Notes: generated from the letters alone by a model not told the origin. Numbered from the stretch's first letter, positions 19,246-29,038 are shown. The stretch: DNA of 36,172 nucleotides from Chitinophagaceae bacterium (GCA_009693615.1 SHWX01000005.1:1-36172); one strand, 5' to 3'. Numbers and translations: made by a program.

Positions 19246-20616
19246 TTAGTCTTGTTTTTCTGCAAAAAATTGATGGAAGTAAGGGATGGTTTCAATGCCT
19301 TTATAAAAATTCACAATATCATATTTTTCGTTAGGGCTATGTAGGTTATCACTATCTAATCCAAAACCCATAAATACAATTTTCACGCCTAATTCTTTTT
19401 CAAACAAAGAACAAATAGGAATACTACCACCACCACGAACGGGAATAGGTTCTTTGCCAAAAGTTGTAGCAATCGCTTTTGCTGCACTTTTGTATTCGTG
19501 AGAATCGATAGGTGTGATATAAGGCTCGCCTCCATGGTGTTCAAAAGCATTGACGGTGATATTCGCAGGTGCAATTTTTTTAAAGTGTGCTAGTACCATG
19601 GCTGTAATTTTTTCTGCAGACTGATTCGGTACCAAGCGGCAAGATATTTTTGCAAAAGCTTTAGAAGGTAAAACAGTCTTTGCGCCTTCTCCTATATAGC
19701 CTCCCCAAATTCCATTCACTTCTAAAGTAGGGCGTATACCCGTTCTCTCATTGGTGCTATAACCTTTTTCACCCCATACATTTTGTATACCTAAATCGTT
19801 TTTGAATTCATTTTCATCAAAGGGTGCTTCTGCCATTTTTTTTCTTTCTGCATCGGTGGATACAATTACATCCTCATAAAATCCTGGAATAGTGATATGA
19901 TTATTTTCATCATGACATGAAGCAATCATTTTAGATAAAATGGTAATTGGGTTCGCCACTGCACCACCATAGACTCCACTATGTAAGTCTCTATTAGGTC
20001 CTGTAATTTCTAGTTCGATATAACTTAAGCCTCTTACGCCAATATCTATTGAAGGTGTATCCATACTAATCATGGCCGTATCACTAATTAATATGACATC
20101 TGCTTTTAAAAGCTCGGTATTTGTTTTAACAAAGGCTGCTAGGTTAGGACTTCCAATTTCTTCTTCCCCTTCAATAATAAATTTAATATTCGTGCAAAGA
20201 GAATTGGTTTTGGTCATTATCTCTAAGGCTTTGACATGCATATAAAATTGTCCTTTATCGTCACAAGAACCACGTGCAAATATTTTACCATCCTTAATAG
20301 TGGGATCAAATGGGCTGCTATGCCAAAGTTCTAAAGGATCCGCTGGCTGTACATCGTAATGGCCGTAAACAAGTACTGTAGGTAGTTTCGGGTCAACATT
20401 TATTTCAGCGTATACTATAGGATGCCCCTCTGTCTCATAAATTTTTGTAATGGGCGCGCCTGCCTCTTGTAAAGATTTTTCCACTGCTTTGGCGCAGGCT
20501 AGCATATCTGCATTGTGTTCGCTTTTAGCACTCACACTGGGTATACGTAGTAAGGCTAATAGTTCTTCTAGGAAACGTTCTTTGTTTTTTTCTTGATATT
20601 CAGACCATACTTTCAT
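19246..20616 (-). CDS. M20 family dipeptidase/peptidase
   Basis: VLVYGHYDVQPADPLELWHSSPFDPTIKDGKIFARGSCDDKGQFYMH, IIEGEEEIGSPNL, VRGGGSIPI. Confidence 0.92.
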   Translation of the reverse strand: MKVWSEYQEKNKERFLEELLALLRIPSVSAKSEHNADMLACAKAVEKSLQEAGAPITKIYETEGHPIVYAEINVDPKLPTVLVYGHYDVQPADPLELWHSSPFDPTIKDGKIFARGSCDDKGQFYMHVKALEIMTKTNSLCTNIKFIIEGEEEIGSPNLAAFVKTNTELLKADVILISDTAMISMDTPSIDIGVRGLSYIELEITGPNRDLHSGVYGGAVANPITILSKMIASCHDENNHITIPGFYEDVIVSTDAERKKMAEAPFDENEFKNDLGIQNVWGEKGYSTNERTGIRPTLEVNGIWGGYIGEGAKTVLPSKAFAKISCRLVPNQSAEKITAMVLAHFKKIAPANITVNAFEHHGGEPYITPIDSHEYKSAAKAIATTFGKEPIPVRGGGSIPICSLFEKELGVKIVFMGFGLDSDNLHSPNEKYDIVNFYKGIETIPYFHQFFAEKQD

Positions 20617-20669
20617 ATTCTATAATTTTTTTTAAATAAATTTTTATGATGCTTATTTATGCTAATTAA

Positions 20670-21656
20670 TTAGGACAATCGATGTTTACTATTTGATAAT
20701 ACATTTTCTATATTCCAATTTAATTTTTTTTCAAAGGGTGCTATTCTTTGTTCGCAATTTTCTATGGTGCAAATAGGACAACTAAAAGGCATACAAGCGT
20801 CGGTATGTACAAAAAACTCAACGCTATCGCCGAATTTATTTTGAATGAGCACTGCAAAATCATCTACTGCTTCATGTGCTTCGTTTACATTATAATACCA
20901 AGGCACAGTTAAGTGGCAATCAATATGCAATAAAGTACCATATCTAATTACTCTTAAATTATGCAGGTCAATCCATTTTGCATTTCTTGATAAATTAATT
21001 TCCGTAATCACCTCTTTTAATAATACCATGTCTGCTTCGTCCATAATACCAGCCAGGGATTGTCTTACAATTTTGTAACCGTCAAAAATTACATATATAC
21101 CTAAAAATAGTGCAATGAGGGTGTCAATTTTTTGATAGCCTGTAACTAGCAATAATATAAATCCAATGGCGATGGCAGCGGTGGTGAAAAAATCGATCTG
21201 AAATAATTTTCCTGAAGCTAATATGGCTAATGATTTATTTTTTTTGCCAACACGATTTAGGACTTGAGCAGTCACTAAATTAATAATAGCAATGATTACT
21301 ACTAACCAAATTCCATTATTGAGATTTTGCAAGCTAACTGGGTGTATAAAACTGTCTATGGCTTTATATATAATTAAACAACCTATGCCTATTATTAAAG
21401 TTCCTTGAAATGCTGCAGATATAAATTCTGCTTTACCATGACCATAAGGGTGGTCTTTGTCCTTGGGTTTGGAAGCAACAAGCAAACTATAGGATCCCAC
21501 TATGGTGGCCACAATATTAACCACACTTTCAAGGGTATCAGATAAAACCGATAAGGAGTGGGTTAATATATAAGTAACTACTTTAAGTAAAAAAACAACA
21601 ATGGTTAAAGCTGTTACAAAATATTGAACTTTCAAATTTTGTTTAGAATAAGACAA
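20670..21656 (-). CDS. Cation diffusion facilitator family transporter
   Basis: SVLSDTLESVVNIVATIVGSYSLLVASKPKDKDHPYGHGKAEFISAAFQG; C-terminal cytoplasmic ferredoxin-like domain. TTG start. Confidence 0.92.
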   Translation of the reverse strand: MSYSKQNLKVQYFVTALTIVVFLLKVVTYILTHSLSVLSDTLESVVNIVATIVGSYSLLVASKPKDKDHPYGHGKAEFISAAFQGTLIIGIGCLIIYKAIDSFIHPVSLQNLNNGIWLVVIIAIINLVTAQVLNRVGKKNKSLAILASGKLFQIDFFTTAAIAIGFILLLVTGYQKIDTLIALFLGIYVIFDGYKIVRQSLAGIMDEADMVLLKEVITEINLSRNAKWIDLHNLRVIRYGTLLHIDCHLTVPWYYNVNEAHEAVDDFAVLIQNKFGDSVEFFVHTDACMPFSCPICTIENCEQRIAPFEKKLNWNIENVLSNSKHRLS

Positions 21657-21663
21657 GTTGGAA

Positions 21664-22425
21664 TTATTTTTTAGTGATCGCCTCTGCGTATTTTTTCTGT
21701 AGGAATTCCCAATTTACTAAATTCCACCAAGCATTGATATAGTCGGGGCGTTTATTTTGATACTTCAAATAATAAGCATGTTCCCAAACATCTAAACCTA
21801 GAATGGGCGTTCCTTTTATTTCCGCAATATCCATTAATGGATTGTCTTGATTAGGTGTTGAGCAAACGGCTAAACTATTATCTGCTTTAACAATTAACCA
21901 AGCCCATCCACTACCAAATCTTGTTTTTGCTGCATCGCTAAATGCAGTCTTAAAATTATCTAATGAACCAAAATTTTTATTGATAGCATCTGCTAATTCA
22001 CCAGTAGGTGCAGTTGCTGGAGCTGGTTTCATTAATTGCCAAAACATTTCGTGATTGTAATGTCCACCTGCATTGTTTCTCATTTTTGGAGAATAACGCG
22101 AAATATTTTTTAATAACTCTGTTAAGCTAGTTGTTTGTATATCTAATTTTTCTGCAAGCGCAGCGTCTGCTAAATTTTTAGCATAAGTAGCTGCATGTTT
22201 TGTATAATGTATTTCCATGGTTACAGCGTCGATAAAGGGTTCCAATGCTGCATATCCATAACTTAATGGTTGCTGTACATATTCATTTGCAGCAGTCAAT
22301 GTATTCATTGAAGTCATTGGAATAATTGGAGTCATTTTAGCCATGAGAGGCATTGCCGCTATTGCCATACCCGCTTTACCAGTTGAACTAATAAATTGAC
22401 GTCTGTTTTGAGTAGATTTTGACAT
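21664..22425 (-). CDS. Fe/Mn superoxide dismutase with predicted Tat signal
   Basis: Twin-arginine [23 protein letters not shown], then [67 protein letters not shown]. Confidence 0.93.
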   Translation of the reverse strand: MSKSTQNRRQFISSTGKAGMAIAAMPLMAKMTPIIPMTSMNTLTAANEYVQQPLSYGYAALEPFIDAVTMEIHYTKHAATYAKNLADAALAEKLDIQTTSLTELLKNISRYSPKMRNNAGGHYNHEMFWQLMKPAPATAPTGELADAINKNFGSLDNFKTAFSDAAKTRFGSGWAWLIVKADNSLAVCSTPNQDNPLMDIAEIKGTPILGLDVWEHAYYLKYQNKRPDYINAWWNLVNWEFLQKKYAEAITKK

Positions 22426-22429
22426 GCTT

Positions 22430-23857
22430 TTATTTTTTAAAGTACTTCTGTAAAGTTACTTTAATTGGTTGTAAAAGTCGGTAGTAAAATTCCTGGTTAA
22501 ACAACTGTGAATCACGCATGGCCTTATAGGTTAAAAACAAGCCAATCGGTATTAAAATAATAGAGGACATCCACATTCCAGAGAAAACATCCCACTGTCC
22601 TGACTTGGCTAATTTTTCTCCAAAATTATTGAGTAAGAAAAAGAGCACAAAAAATATAATGGCCAAAACCAAGGGGGTGCCTAGTCCTCCCTTACGAATA
22701 ATCGAACCCAAGGGGGCGCCTATTAAAAAAAGTACAAAACAGGCAAAGGATAATGTAAATTTCCGATGCCATTCTATTCCATGTGAAGAATTTGCTTTTT
22801 TATTTTCTTTATAAGTATCTGAAATAGCAGTAAGGTTATATAAAAGTGAAGAGAACTGATAGCCTGAGGTGAGTTGAATACTACTTATTAAAGAATCGGG
22901 AATAAGGGTGCTAAATTTTTTTAAAGGTGTAATGTTTTTCTTGGTATTAAAAAGTGCAGTACTATCCTTGTAGTTCATAAACCTTAAATAGGAGGCAACA
23001 TCGGCATTGGTTTTTTGAATAAAGTAGTTGTCTTTGTTTTGTAAAGAGTCCATGGCCTTACTAAGTTGCCTCACACTTAACATTTTTGGATCGTACAATA
23101 CATCACTGGTTTTATTCAGCTGAAAACTTTTCAGGTCAAATACTTTTTTATATTCTTTAAAATAAAGCCTGGTAAATTCTGTATTGGTAGTACTACGTGC
23201 TCCTCTTTCCTGATAGCGCCAACCATTGTACATCACAAATTCTAAAAACTTTTTATTAGCAGATACACGCATCACCCCCGATTCGGCCATGATTAAATTA
23301 TCCTGCAATCCAAATCTTTTTTCAAAGATGGTAATATTATGCATGATACTGTCATTCGATTCTTTCTTGCCTAGTTTAATCACATAGCCATCTATTTTGT
23401 CATAAAAAATACCTTCTTTTAAATCAATGGCAGGCTTGGCTATAATGATTTCATATTTTAAATTGGTAAGCTTCATCTGCGTTACCGGAATAATATTATT
23501 TGAAAATAAAAAGGCAATGCCTGCTAAAAAAATGGTGAATATAAATAGCGGACGCATAAAACGTATCAGTGGAATACCTGCTGCTTTAATGGCAATCAGT
23601 TCAAAGCTTTCTCCTAAATTTCCAAAGGTCATGATGGAAGAAAACAATAAGGCTAAGGGAAGTGCAGTGGTAAAAGTACTTACAGAAACTAATCCTACTA
23701 ATTCTAAAATGGTAAATAGGTCTAATCCCTTGCCTACTAAGTCGTCAATGTATAACCAAAAGAATTGCATGGTCAGCACAAAAGTTGAAATAGCAAGTGC
23801 TGCCAAAAATGGGCCAATGAAGGCTTTAAGAATTAGTATGTCTAATTTCTTGAACAA
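22430..23857 (-). CDS. LptF/LptG family LPS export permease
   Basis: [78 protein letters not shown] start. Confidence 0.9.
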   Translation of the reverse strand: MFKKLDILILKAFIGPFLAALAISTFVLTMQFFWLYIDDLVGKGLDLFTILELVGLVSVSTFTTALPLALLFSSIMTFGNLGESFELIAIKAAGIPLIRFMRPLFIFTIFLAGIAFLFSNNIIPVTQMKLTNLKYEIIIAKPAIDLKEGIFYDKIDGYVIKLGKKESNDSIMHNITIFEKRFGLQDNLIMAESGVMRVSANKKFLEFVMYNGWRYQERGARSTTNTEFTRLYFKEYKKVFDLKSFQLNKTSDVLYDPKMLSVRQLSKAMDSLQNKDNYFIQKTNADVASYLRFMNYKDSTALFNTKKNITPLKKFSTLIPDSLISSIQLTSGYQFSSLLYNLTAISDTYKENKKANSSHGIEWHRKFTLSFACFVLFLIGAPLGSIIRKGGLGTPLVLAIIFFVLFFLLNNFGEKLAKSGQWDVFSGMWMSSIILIPIGLFLTYKAMRDSQLFNQEFYYRLLQPIKVTLQKYFKK

Positions 23858-23867
23858 AATGTTAGTG

Positions 23868-24251
23868 CTAACTACCTATACGATGAAAGAGCTCTTTAAT
23901 CTGGTATTCCCAAAGTCGGCTCTGGTCCTTGACTTCGTTTTTCTCAGCAAAATCTTTCACGATTAAAATAGTTTGATTTGAAATTTCAGTTTTTTCAATT
24001 CTAAATTCGAAGTATTCATTCTTCTCTCCATGTAACCATCTAAACTTTATAAATTTATCTGGCTCTTGGTCAACTAATTCAGCTTTGTCTGGCACACCTT
24101 TATTCCATGAGAAACTAAAAACATTTTCCCATTCATCTACTTTATCTGCAAACCATTCTTGTAACCCAGATGCAGTTGATAAAAATTCAAATAATATGTT
24201 AGGTGAACATCTCACCGGAAATTCAAGTGTAAATAATTGTTTCTTACTCAT
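23868..24251 (-). CDS. START-like/SRPBCC domain protein
   Basis: FTLEFPVRCSPNILFEFLSTASGLQEWFADKVDEWENVFSFSWNKG; AGGAG upstream of the ATG. Confidence 0.85.
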   Translation of the reverse strand: MSKKQLFTLEFPVRCSPNILFEFLSTASGLQEWFADKVDEWENVFSFSWNKGVPDKAELVDQEPDKFIKFRWLHGEKNEYFEFRIEKTEISNQTILIVKDFAEKNEVKDQSRLWEYQIKELFHRIGS

Positions 24252-24495
24252 ATATAACTAGCTCCTCTTAAAAATTGATTCGTTTGATGCAATAATATTA
24301 AATAAAGGGTAGGTTCCAAGTATTTTTTATTATTTATTAGTTAACAAACTGTCAAGACATATATAGAGTATTATCTAAATTAGTATAAGTATATGAAATT
24401 CAACATTTTATATCATATTACGATACATTACAATTTCCAATTTTTAACGTATTTATACCTTTTGAATTGATGGTGTATGACTCGTTCTGATCACT

Positions 24496-24503
24496 TATCT
24501 TTG
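24496..24503 (+). promoter_or_regulatory. Candidate -7 box (TATCTTTG) for ffh
   Basis: Exact TAnnTTTG, 20 nt before the ffh ATG; -33 element not clear. Confidence 0.5.
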
Positions 24504-24523
24504 CTCCCCTTAATGTTGTAAGT

Positions 24524-25843
24524 ATGTTTAATAGTTTGAGTGAAAAATTAGAATCTGCGTTTAAGCACCTAAAAGGGCAGGCGAGAATTAATGAATTGAA
24601 TGTTGCCAATACCTTAAAAGATATTCGAAAGGCTTTATTGGATGCCGATGTCAATTTTAAAATTGCCAAAGAATTTACAGATAGTATTAAAGAGAAGGCC
24701 ATTGGTGCTAAAGTAATTAATGCTATTAGTCCTGGACAATTGATGGTCAAAATTGTGCAAGATGAATTAACGGCTTTGATGGGTACTGAAGCTTCTTTGA
24801 TGGATCTTTCTAAAAATCCCACTATTATTTTAGTAGCGGGTTTACAAGGTTCTGGTAAAACTACTTTTTCAGGTAAGTTGGCAAATTATTTAAAAGCGCA
24901 AAAAAAATCGCCCTTATTGGTGGCTGCAGATATTTATCGTCCTGCCGCGATGGATCAATTAACATTATTAGGAGAACAAATTGGAGTGGAGGTTTTTGTA
25001 GAAAGAGAGAATAAAAATGCAGTCTCAATTGCACAAAATGCATTGGTGTATGCTAAAGCCAATAATAAAAATGTAATTATTATTGATACCGCTGGGCGTT
25101 TAGCAGTAGATGAAGTGATGATGAATGAAGTGGCTGCTATTAAAAATGAAATTCAACCACAAGAAATATTATTCGTTGTAGACTCAATGACAGGACAGGA
25201 TGCAGTGAATACCGCTAAAGTATTTAACGATCGCTTAGATTTTACGGGAGTGGTATTAACAAAATTAGATGGAGATACTAGAGGGGGTGCGGCCTTATCT
25301 ATAAAGTATACAGTGAATAAGCCTATCAAGTTTATGAGCAGTGGTGAAAAGTTGGATACCCTTACTGTTTTTTACCCAGAGAGAATGGCCCAAAGAATTT
25401 TAGGCATGGGGGACATTACTTCTTTGGTAGAAAAAGCGCAGTCGCAATTCGATGAAGCAGAAGCAAAAAAATTAGAAAAAAGAATTCGAAAAAATCAATT
25501 TGATTTTGAAGATTTCTTAACGCAGATACAGCAGATAAAAAAAATGGGCAACTTAAAAGATTTAATGGGCATGATTCCAGGCATGGGCAAAAGTTTAAAA
25601 GATGTAGACATTAAAGATGATGCCTTTAAGGGAGTTGAAGCCATTATACAATCGATGACCGTTTTGGAAAGAAGAAATCCAGACTTACTTTCAACAAGTC
25701 GCAAACAAAGAATTGCCAAAGGAGCTGGAAAGGATATTGGAGAAATAAATGCTTTTATGAAGCAGTTCGACCAAATGAAGCAGATGATGAAGCAAATGTC
25801 TAGCGGGGCAATGCCAGGTAAAATGCCTGGTTTGAGGCGTTAA
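24524..25843 (+). CDS. ffh: Signal recognition particle protein Ffh
   Basis: VAGLQGSGKTTFSGKLA, IIDTAGRLAVDEVMMNE, LTKLDGDTRGGAALS, Met-rich M domain. Confidence 0.97.
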   Translation: MFNSLSEKLESAFKHLKGQARINELNVANTLKDIRKALLDADVNFKIAKEFTDSIKEKAIGAKVINAISPGQLMVKIVQDELTALMGTEASLMDLSKNPTIILVAGLQGSGKTTFSGKLANYLKAQKKSPLLVAADIYRPAAMDQLTLLGEQIGVEVFVERENKNAVSIAQNALVYAKANNKNVIIIDTAGRLAVDEVMMNEVAAIKNEIQPQEILFVVDSMTGQDAVNTAKVFNDRLDFTGVVLTKLDGDTRGGAALSIKYTVNKPIKFMSSGEKLDTLTVFYPERMAQRILGMGDITSLVEKAQSQFDEAEAKKLEKRIRKNQFDFEDFLTQIQQIKKMGNLKDLMGMIPGMGKSLKDVDIKDDAFKGVEAIIQSMTVLERRNPDLLSTSRKQRIAKGAGKDIGEINAFMKQFDQMKQMMKQMSSGAMPGKMPGLRR

Positions 25844-25898
25844 TTCTAAGCTAACTCATTGATAATCACATAATAGTATTTTTTAAATCTATTTTTTC

Positions 25899-25929
25899 TT
25901 TGTTTATTGCCTGCTTTTTATTATCTTTG
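25899..25929 (+). promoter_or_regulatory. Promoter of rpsP: TTTG-N19-TATCTTTG
   Basis: TTTG at 25899-25902, 19-nt spacer, TATCTTTG at 25922-25929; matches the Bacteroidota -33/-7 consensus in sequence and spacing. Confidence 0.8.
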
Positions 25930-25975
25930 CAGCCGATTAACCCTATTTAATAACGCCTATAAATTTCTATTTAAC

Positions 25976-26521
25976 ATGGCAGTAAAGATGAGACTACAAC
26001 GTCACGGTAGTAAAAAAAGGCCTTTCTACTTTATAGTAGTGGCTGACGGACGTGCACCAAGAGATGGTAAATTCATCCAAAAAATCGGTACTTACAACCC
26101 ATTAACAGTTCCTGCAACAATCCAATTGGATCGTCAAAAGGCATTGGAGTGGTTAAACAAAGGTGCTCAACCTACAGACACCGTTCACAGAATTTTATCT
26201 TTCAAAGGAGTTCTTTATTTGAAGCATTTACTTCGTGGAGTAAAATTAGGTTTGTTTGATGATGCAACCGCAATGGAGAAATTCCAAACATGGTATGCAG
26301 CACATGAAACAAAAATTGCAAGCACAAACGATACACACAAAAAAGCAGAAGCTGCTAAAAAAATGTATGTACCTGTTGCTAAAAAAGTAGCAGAACCAAT
26401 TGCGGAAGCTGCACCAGTAGAAGAAGTGGCTGCACCAGTTGAAGAAGCTGCACCAGTAGCTGAAGCCTCTGGTGAAGTCTCAGTTGAAGCCTCAGTTGAA
26501 GAGACGCCTGCTGCAGAATAA
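25976..26521 (+). CDS. rpsP: 30S ribosomal protein S16 with acidic Ala/Glu/Val/Pro-rich C-terminal tail
   Basis: [43 protein letters not shown]. Track start 25907 lies inside the promoter; ATG 25976 chosen. Confidence 0.96.
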   Translation: MAVKMRLQRHGSKKRPFYFIVVADGRAPRDGKFIQKIGTYNPLTVPATIQLDRQKALEWLNKGAQPTDTVHRILSFKGVLYLKHLLRGVKLGLFDDATAMEKFQTWYAAHETKIASTNDTHKKAEAAKKMYVPVAKKVAEPIAEAAPVEEVAAPVEEAAPVAEASGEVSVEASVEETPAAE

Positions 26522-26549
26522 TTTTAAAATTAATCTAGCTTTATAAAAG

Positions 26550-26586
26550 CCCCTAGTTCCTATCAACGGAATTGGGGGTTTTTTTT
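26550..26586 (+). terminator. Intrinsic terminator downstream of rpsP
   Basis: CCCCTAGTTCC-TATCAAC-GGAATTGGGGG, 11-bp stem including two G-T wobbles, followed by T8. Confidence 0.88.
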
Positions 26587-26623
26587 GAAAATGATTTTGT
26601 CGATAAAAGAATTAAATTAGCAA

Positions 26624-27166
26624 ATGAGTCAGTACATACATATAGGTAAAATAGTAGCGCCCCATGGCATTACGGGTCATGTTATTATTGAGCATGCGCT
26701 AGGCAAATCTATTAGCTTTAAAGGGATTGATGCCCTATTCGTTGAAAAAAATGCAGCTAGTTTTATTCCTTATTTTATTCAAAGCGCTTCAGCTAAAACA
26801 GATACCATTACTCATTTACAATTGGAAGGCATTAATAGTAGAGAAGCCACTGCGCTAGTCTTGGGTAAAAAAGTATGGTTACCTCATGATGAATTTCAAA
26901 AATTAGTGGATAAGCAGTCGCCCTTGGCCTTATTAGGCTATACAGTAGTGGAAGCAGGAAAAGCTATTGGGGTTATTCAAGAAGTGATAGAACAACCGCA
27001 TCAATTAATGGTTACTATATTATACCAAGGCCAAGAAGCCTATATTCCTTTGCACGAAGAAAGTTTAAAAGCAGTGAACCATAAGGCTAAAACCATTAGC
27101 GTTGAACTACCCGATGGTTTATTGGATTTATATACTCTGCCTCCCACGGAACCCTCTGAAAAATAG
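26624..27166 (+). CDS. rimM: Ribosome maturation factor RimM
   Basis: YIHIGKIVAPHGITGHVIIEHA; PRC-barrel region LLGYTVVEAGKAIGVIQEVIEQPHQLMV... YIPLHEESLKAVNHKAKTISVELPDGLLDL. Confidence 0.93.
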   Translation: MSQYIHIGKIVAPHGITGHVIIEHALGKSISFKGIDALFVEKNAASFIPYFIQSASAKTDTITHLQLEGINSREATALVLGKKVWLPHDEFQKLVDKQSPLALLGYTVVEAGKAIGVIQEVIEQPHQLMVTILYQGQEAYIPLHEESLKAVNHKAKTISVELPDGLLDLYTLPPTEPSEK

Positions 27167-27178
27167 GTAAAGACGCAA

Positions 27179-27892
27179 TTATTTCTCTTTATTCCATTTA
27201 TCCAACTGCTGTAAAGTAGCGATTAAATCTTTAGGTAATGGAGCTTCTAAATGAAGCTCCTTTTCTTTATAAGTAAATGTCAAACTATGCGCATGTAAAG
27301 CCTGTCTAGCAAGCAGCGGTCTTTCTTCTTCCTCAGTCTTACTTAGTTTAAAATTTTTCTTTTTAATAGAAGACAATAATAATTTCTCTCCATCACCATA
27401 GACATCATCGGCTACAATAGGATGTCCTATTTGTTTGGCATGCACACGTATTTGATGTGTTCTTCCAGTATGAATTTGAAAAGAAACCCATGCAAATCGT
27501 TTGTAATTTTCTATCACTTGGTAAGTAGTTAAAGCAATTTTTCCTTTGACATGTACTACCATGGTACCCTTTTTTACAGGATGCTCCATAATAGGCTCAT
27601 CAATACTTCCTTCTGCAGGCGGTCTTCCCAAGACTAAGCCTAGGTATTTTTTTTCAATAGTTCTTCCTTCAAATAATTCACTTAGTAATTTATGTGCCTC
27701 CGCATTTTTTGCAAATACAATTAAGCCACTAGTATGTTGGTCTAAGCGGTGTACAGTAAATATTTCTCCGTACTTTTCTATTAATAAAGATTTTAAAGAA
27801 ACGTCTTTGCCAAATCGATCGGGAATACTTAATAAACCAGCGGGTTTATTCAATACAATCATATCCTCATCTTCAAATAATATAGATAACAT
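27179..27892 (-). CDS. RluA family pseudouridine synthase
   Basis: Catalytic motif VHRLDQHTSGLIVFAKN; FQIHTGRTHQIRVHAKQIGHPIVADDVYG. Confidence 0.93.
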   Translation of the reverse strand: MLSILFEDEDMIVLNKPAGLLSIPDRFGKDVSLKSLLIEKYGEIFTVHRLDQHTSGLIVFAKNAEAHKLLSELFEGRTIEKKYLGLVLGRPPAEGSIDEPIMEHPVKKGTMVVHVKGKIALTTYQVIENYKRFAWVSFQIHTGRTHQIRVHAKQIGHPIVADDVYGDGEKLLLSSIKKKNFKLSKTEEEERPLLARQALHAHSLTFTYKEKELHLEAPLPKDLIATLQQLDKWNKEK

Positions 27893-27899
27893 GTAATAT

Positions 27900-29027
27900 T
27901 TATTTGGAAGATTTTCTGGTAAATGATTTATTTAAAAACTTAAGTAATCTTACTTCTTTCTCTGCTAAAAAACGCCATTTACCACGGTCTACATTTTTCT
28001 TCGTAAGGTTCGCAAACATGACTCTATCTAAATGTCTTACATCGTAGCCTAAATGTTCAAAAATACGACGCACAATACGATTGCGGCCACTATGAATTTC
28101 AATACCAATTACATTTTTAGAAGTATTCGATAAATAACTTACTGCATCGGCAGCAATAAATCCGTCCTCTAATTCAACACCTGCCGCAATAGACTCCATA
28201 TCGGCCTTGGTCACAGGTTTATCTAAAGTAACTTCGTATATTTTTTTAATCTCGTAAGAAGGGTGTGTTAATTTTTGTGCTAAGTCGCCATCGTTGGTTA
28301 AAATTAAAACACCTGTTGTATTTCTATCTAAACGACCCACTGGAAACATTCTTTGTGTGGTGGCGTTTTTAATAATATCTAAAACAGTTTTTCTACCTTC
28401 TGGGTCATTTGCTGTGCAGATATAATCTTTTGGTTTATTTAGTAAAATATAAACAGGAGTTACTTGTAATTGTAAAACTTTACCTTTTAATCTTACTACA
28501 TCTTTGTACTTCACTTTATACCCAGGCTCTAAAACAGTATCTCCATTTACCGCAACATGTCCAGCTTTCACTAATTCTGCGGCTTCTCTTCTACCCGATA
28601 TACCAGCGTGTGCAATGTATTTATTCAAAGGCATTTGTTCAAAGGGAGTATCGTCAGCGGCGCTCACCTTACCAATAGAGGCTGTTCTTTTTTCATCCGC
28701 CTTGTCCATGGAAGCAGGGGTTCTTTTATTAGTGAACTTAGATTTAGCAGGAAAGGGGCTAGCCAATTCACCATATTTAGGGGCCTCTCCTTTTTTTACA
28801 TAAGAAGTAGCTGTTCTTTTAGAAGCGGGGGGAATTCTTTTATTATTGCCTAAGGGTTCAACAGGAATGCCTCTTTCTTTGTCTTTTTTTCTTTGACGCA
28901 TGGCTTCTCCAGCCGCCCTCATTTCAACTTTGGCTTTCTTTTTTTCTTGTCTATATTCTTCTTTAACAGCGCTTCCTTTTTTCTTATTAGAAAACTTGTC
29001 AAAGTTGTCAGATCTTTTTTGATTCAT
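27900..29027 (-). CDS. RsuA/RluB family pseudouridine synthase with long basic N-terminal extension
   Basis: S4 domain MPLNKYIAHAGISGRREAAELVKAGHVAVNG, catalytic VGRLDRNTTGVLILTNDGDLA, EIHSGRNRIVRRIFEHLGY. Confidence 0.93.
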   Translation of the reverse strand: MNQKRSDNFDKFSNKKKGSAVKEEYRQEKKKAKVEMRAAGEAMRQRKKDKERGIPVEPLGNNKRIPPASKRTATSYVKKGEAPKYGELASPFPAKSKFTNKRTPASMDKADEKRTASIGKVSAADDTPFEQMPLNKYIAHAGISGRREAAELVKAGHVAVNGDTVLEPGYKVKYKDVVRLKGKVLQLQVTPVYILLNKPKDYICTANDPEGRKTVLDIIKNATTQRMFPVGRLDRNTTGVLILTNDGDLAQKLTHPSYEIKKIYEVTLDKPVTKADMESIAAGVELEDGFIAADAVSYLSNTSKNVIGIEIHSGRNRIVRRIFEHLGYDVRHLDRVMFANLTKKNVDRGKWRFLAEKEVRLLKFLNKSFTRKSSK

Positions 29028-29038
29028 GGATCCCTTTA

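Noticed and set aside
23861-23872. GTTAG-TG-CTAAC inverted repeat between the START-like and LptF/G genes
   Set aside because: 5-bp arms and partly in coding sequence; too short to support function.
23427-23966. 179-aa plus-strand ORF antisense to the LptF/G permease
   Set aside because: Low-complexity composition with no family signature, fully opposite a well-supported gene; a shadow ORF.
24252-24523. Possible SRP RNA (ffs) gene next to ffh
   Set aside because: No conserved GGAAGCAGC-type SRP RNA core motif or GC-rich helix found.
24418-24822. 134-aa minus-strand ORF overlapping ffh and its promoter
   Set aside because: Antisense to the highly conserved ffh coding region; no recognisable motif.
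27546-27896. 116-aa plus-strand ORF opposite the RluA-type gene
   Set aside because: Antisense to a clear CDS; composition follows the reverse complement.
28409-28853. Three overlapping plus-strand ORFs opposite the RluB-type gene
   Set aside because: Mutually overlapping in different frames and all antisense to a supported CDS.
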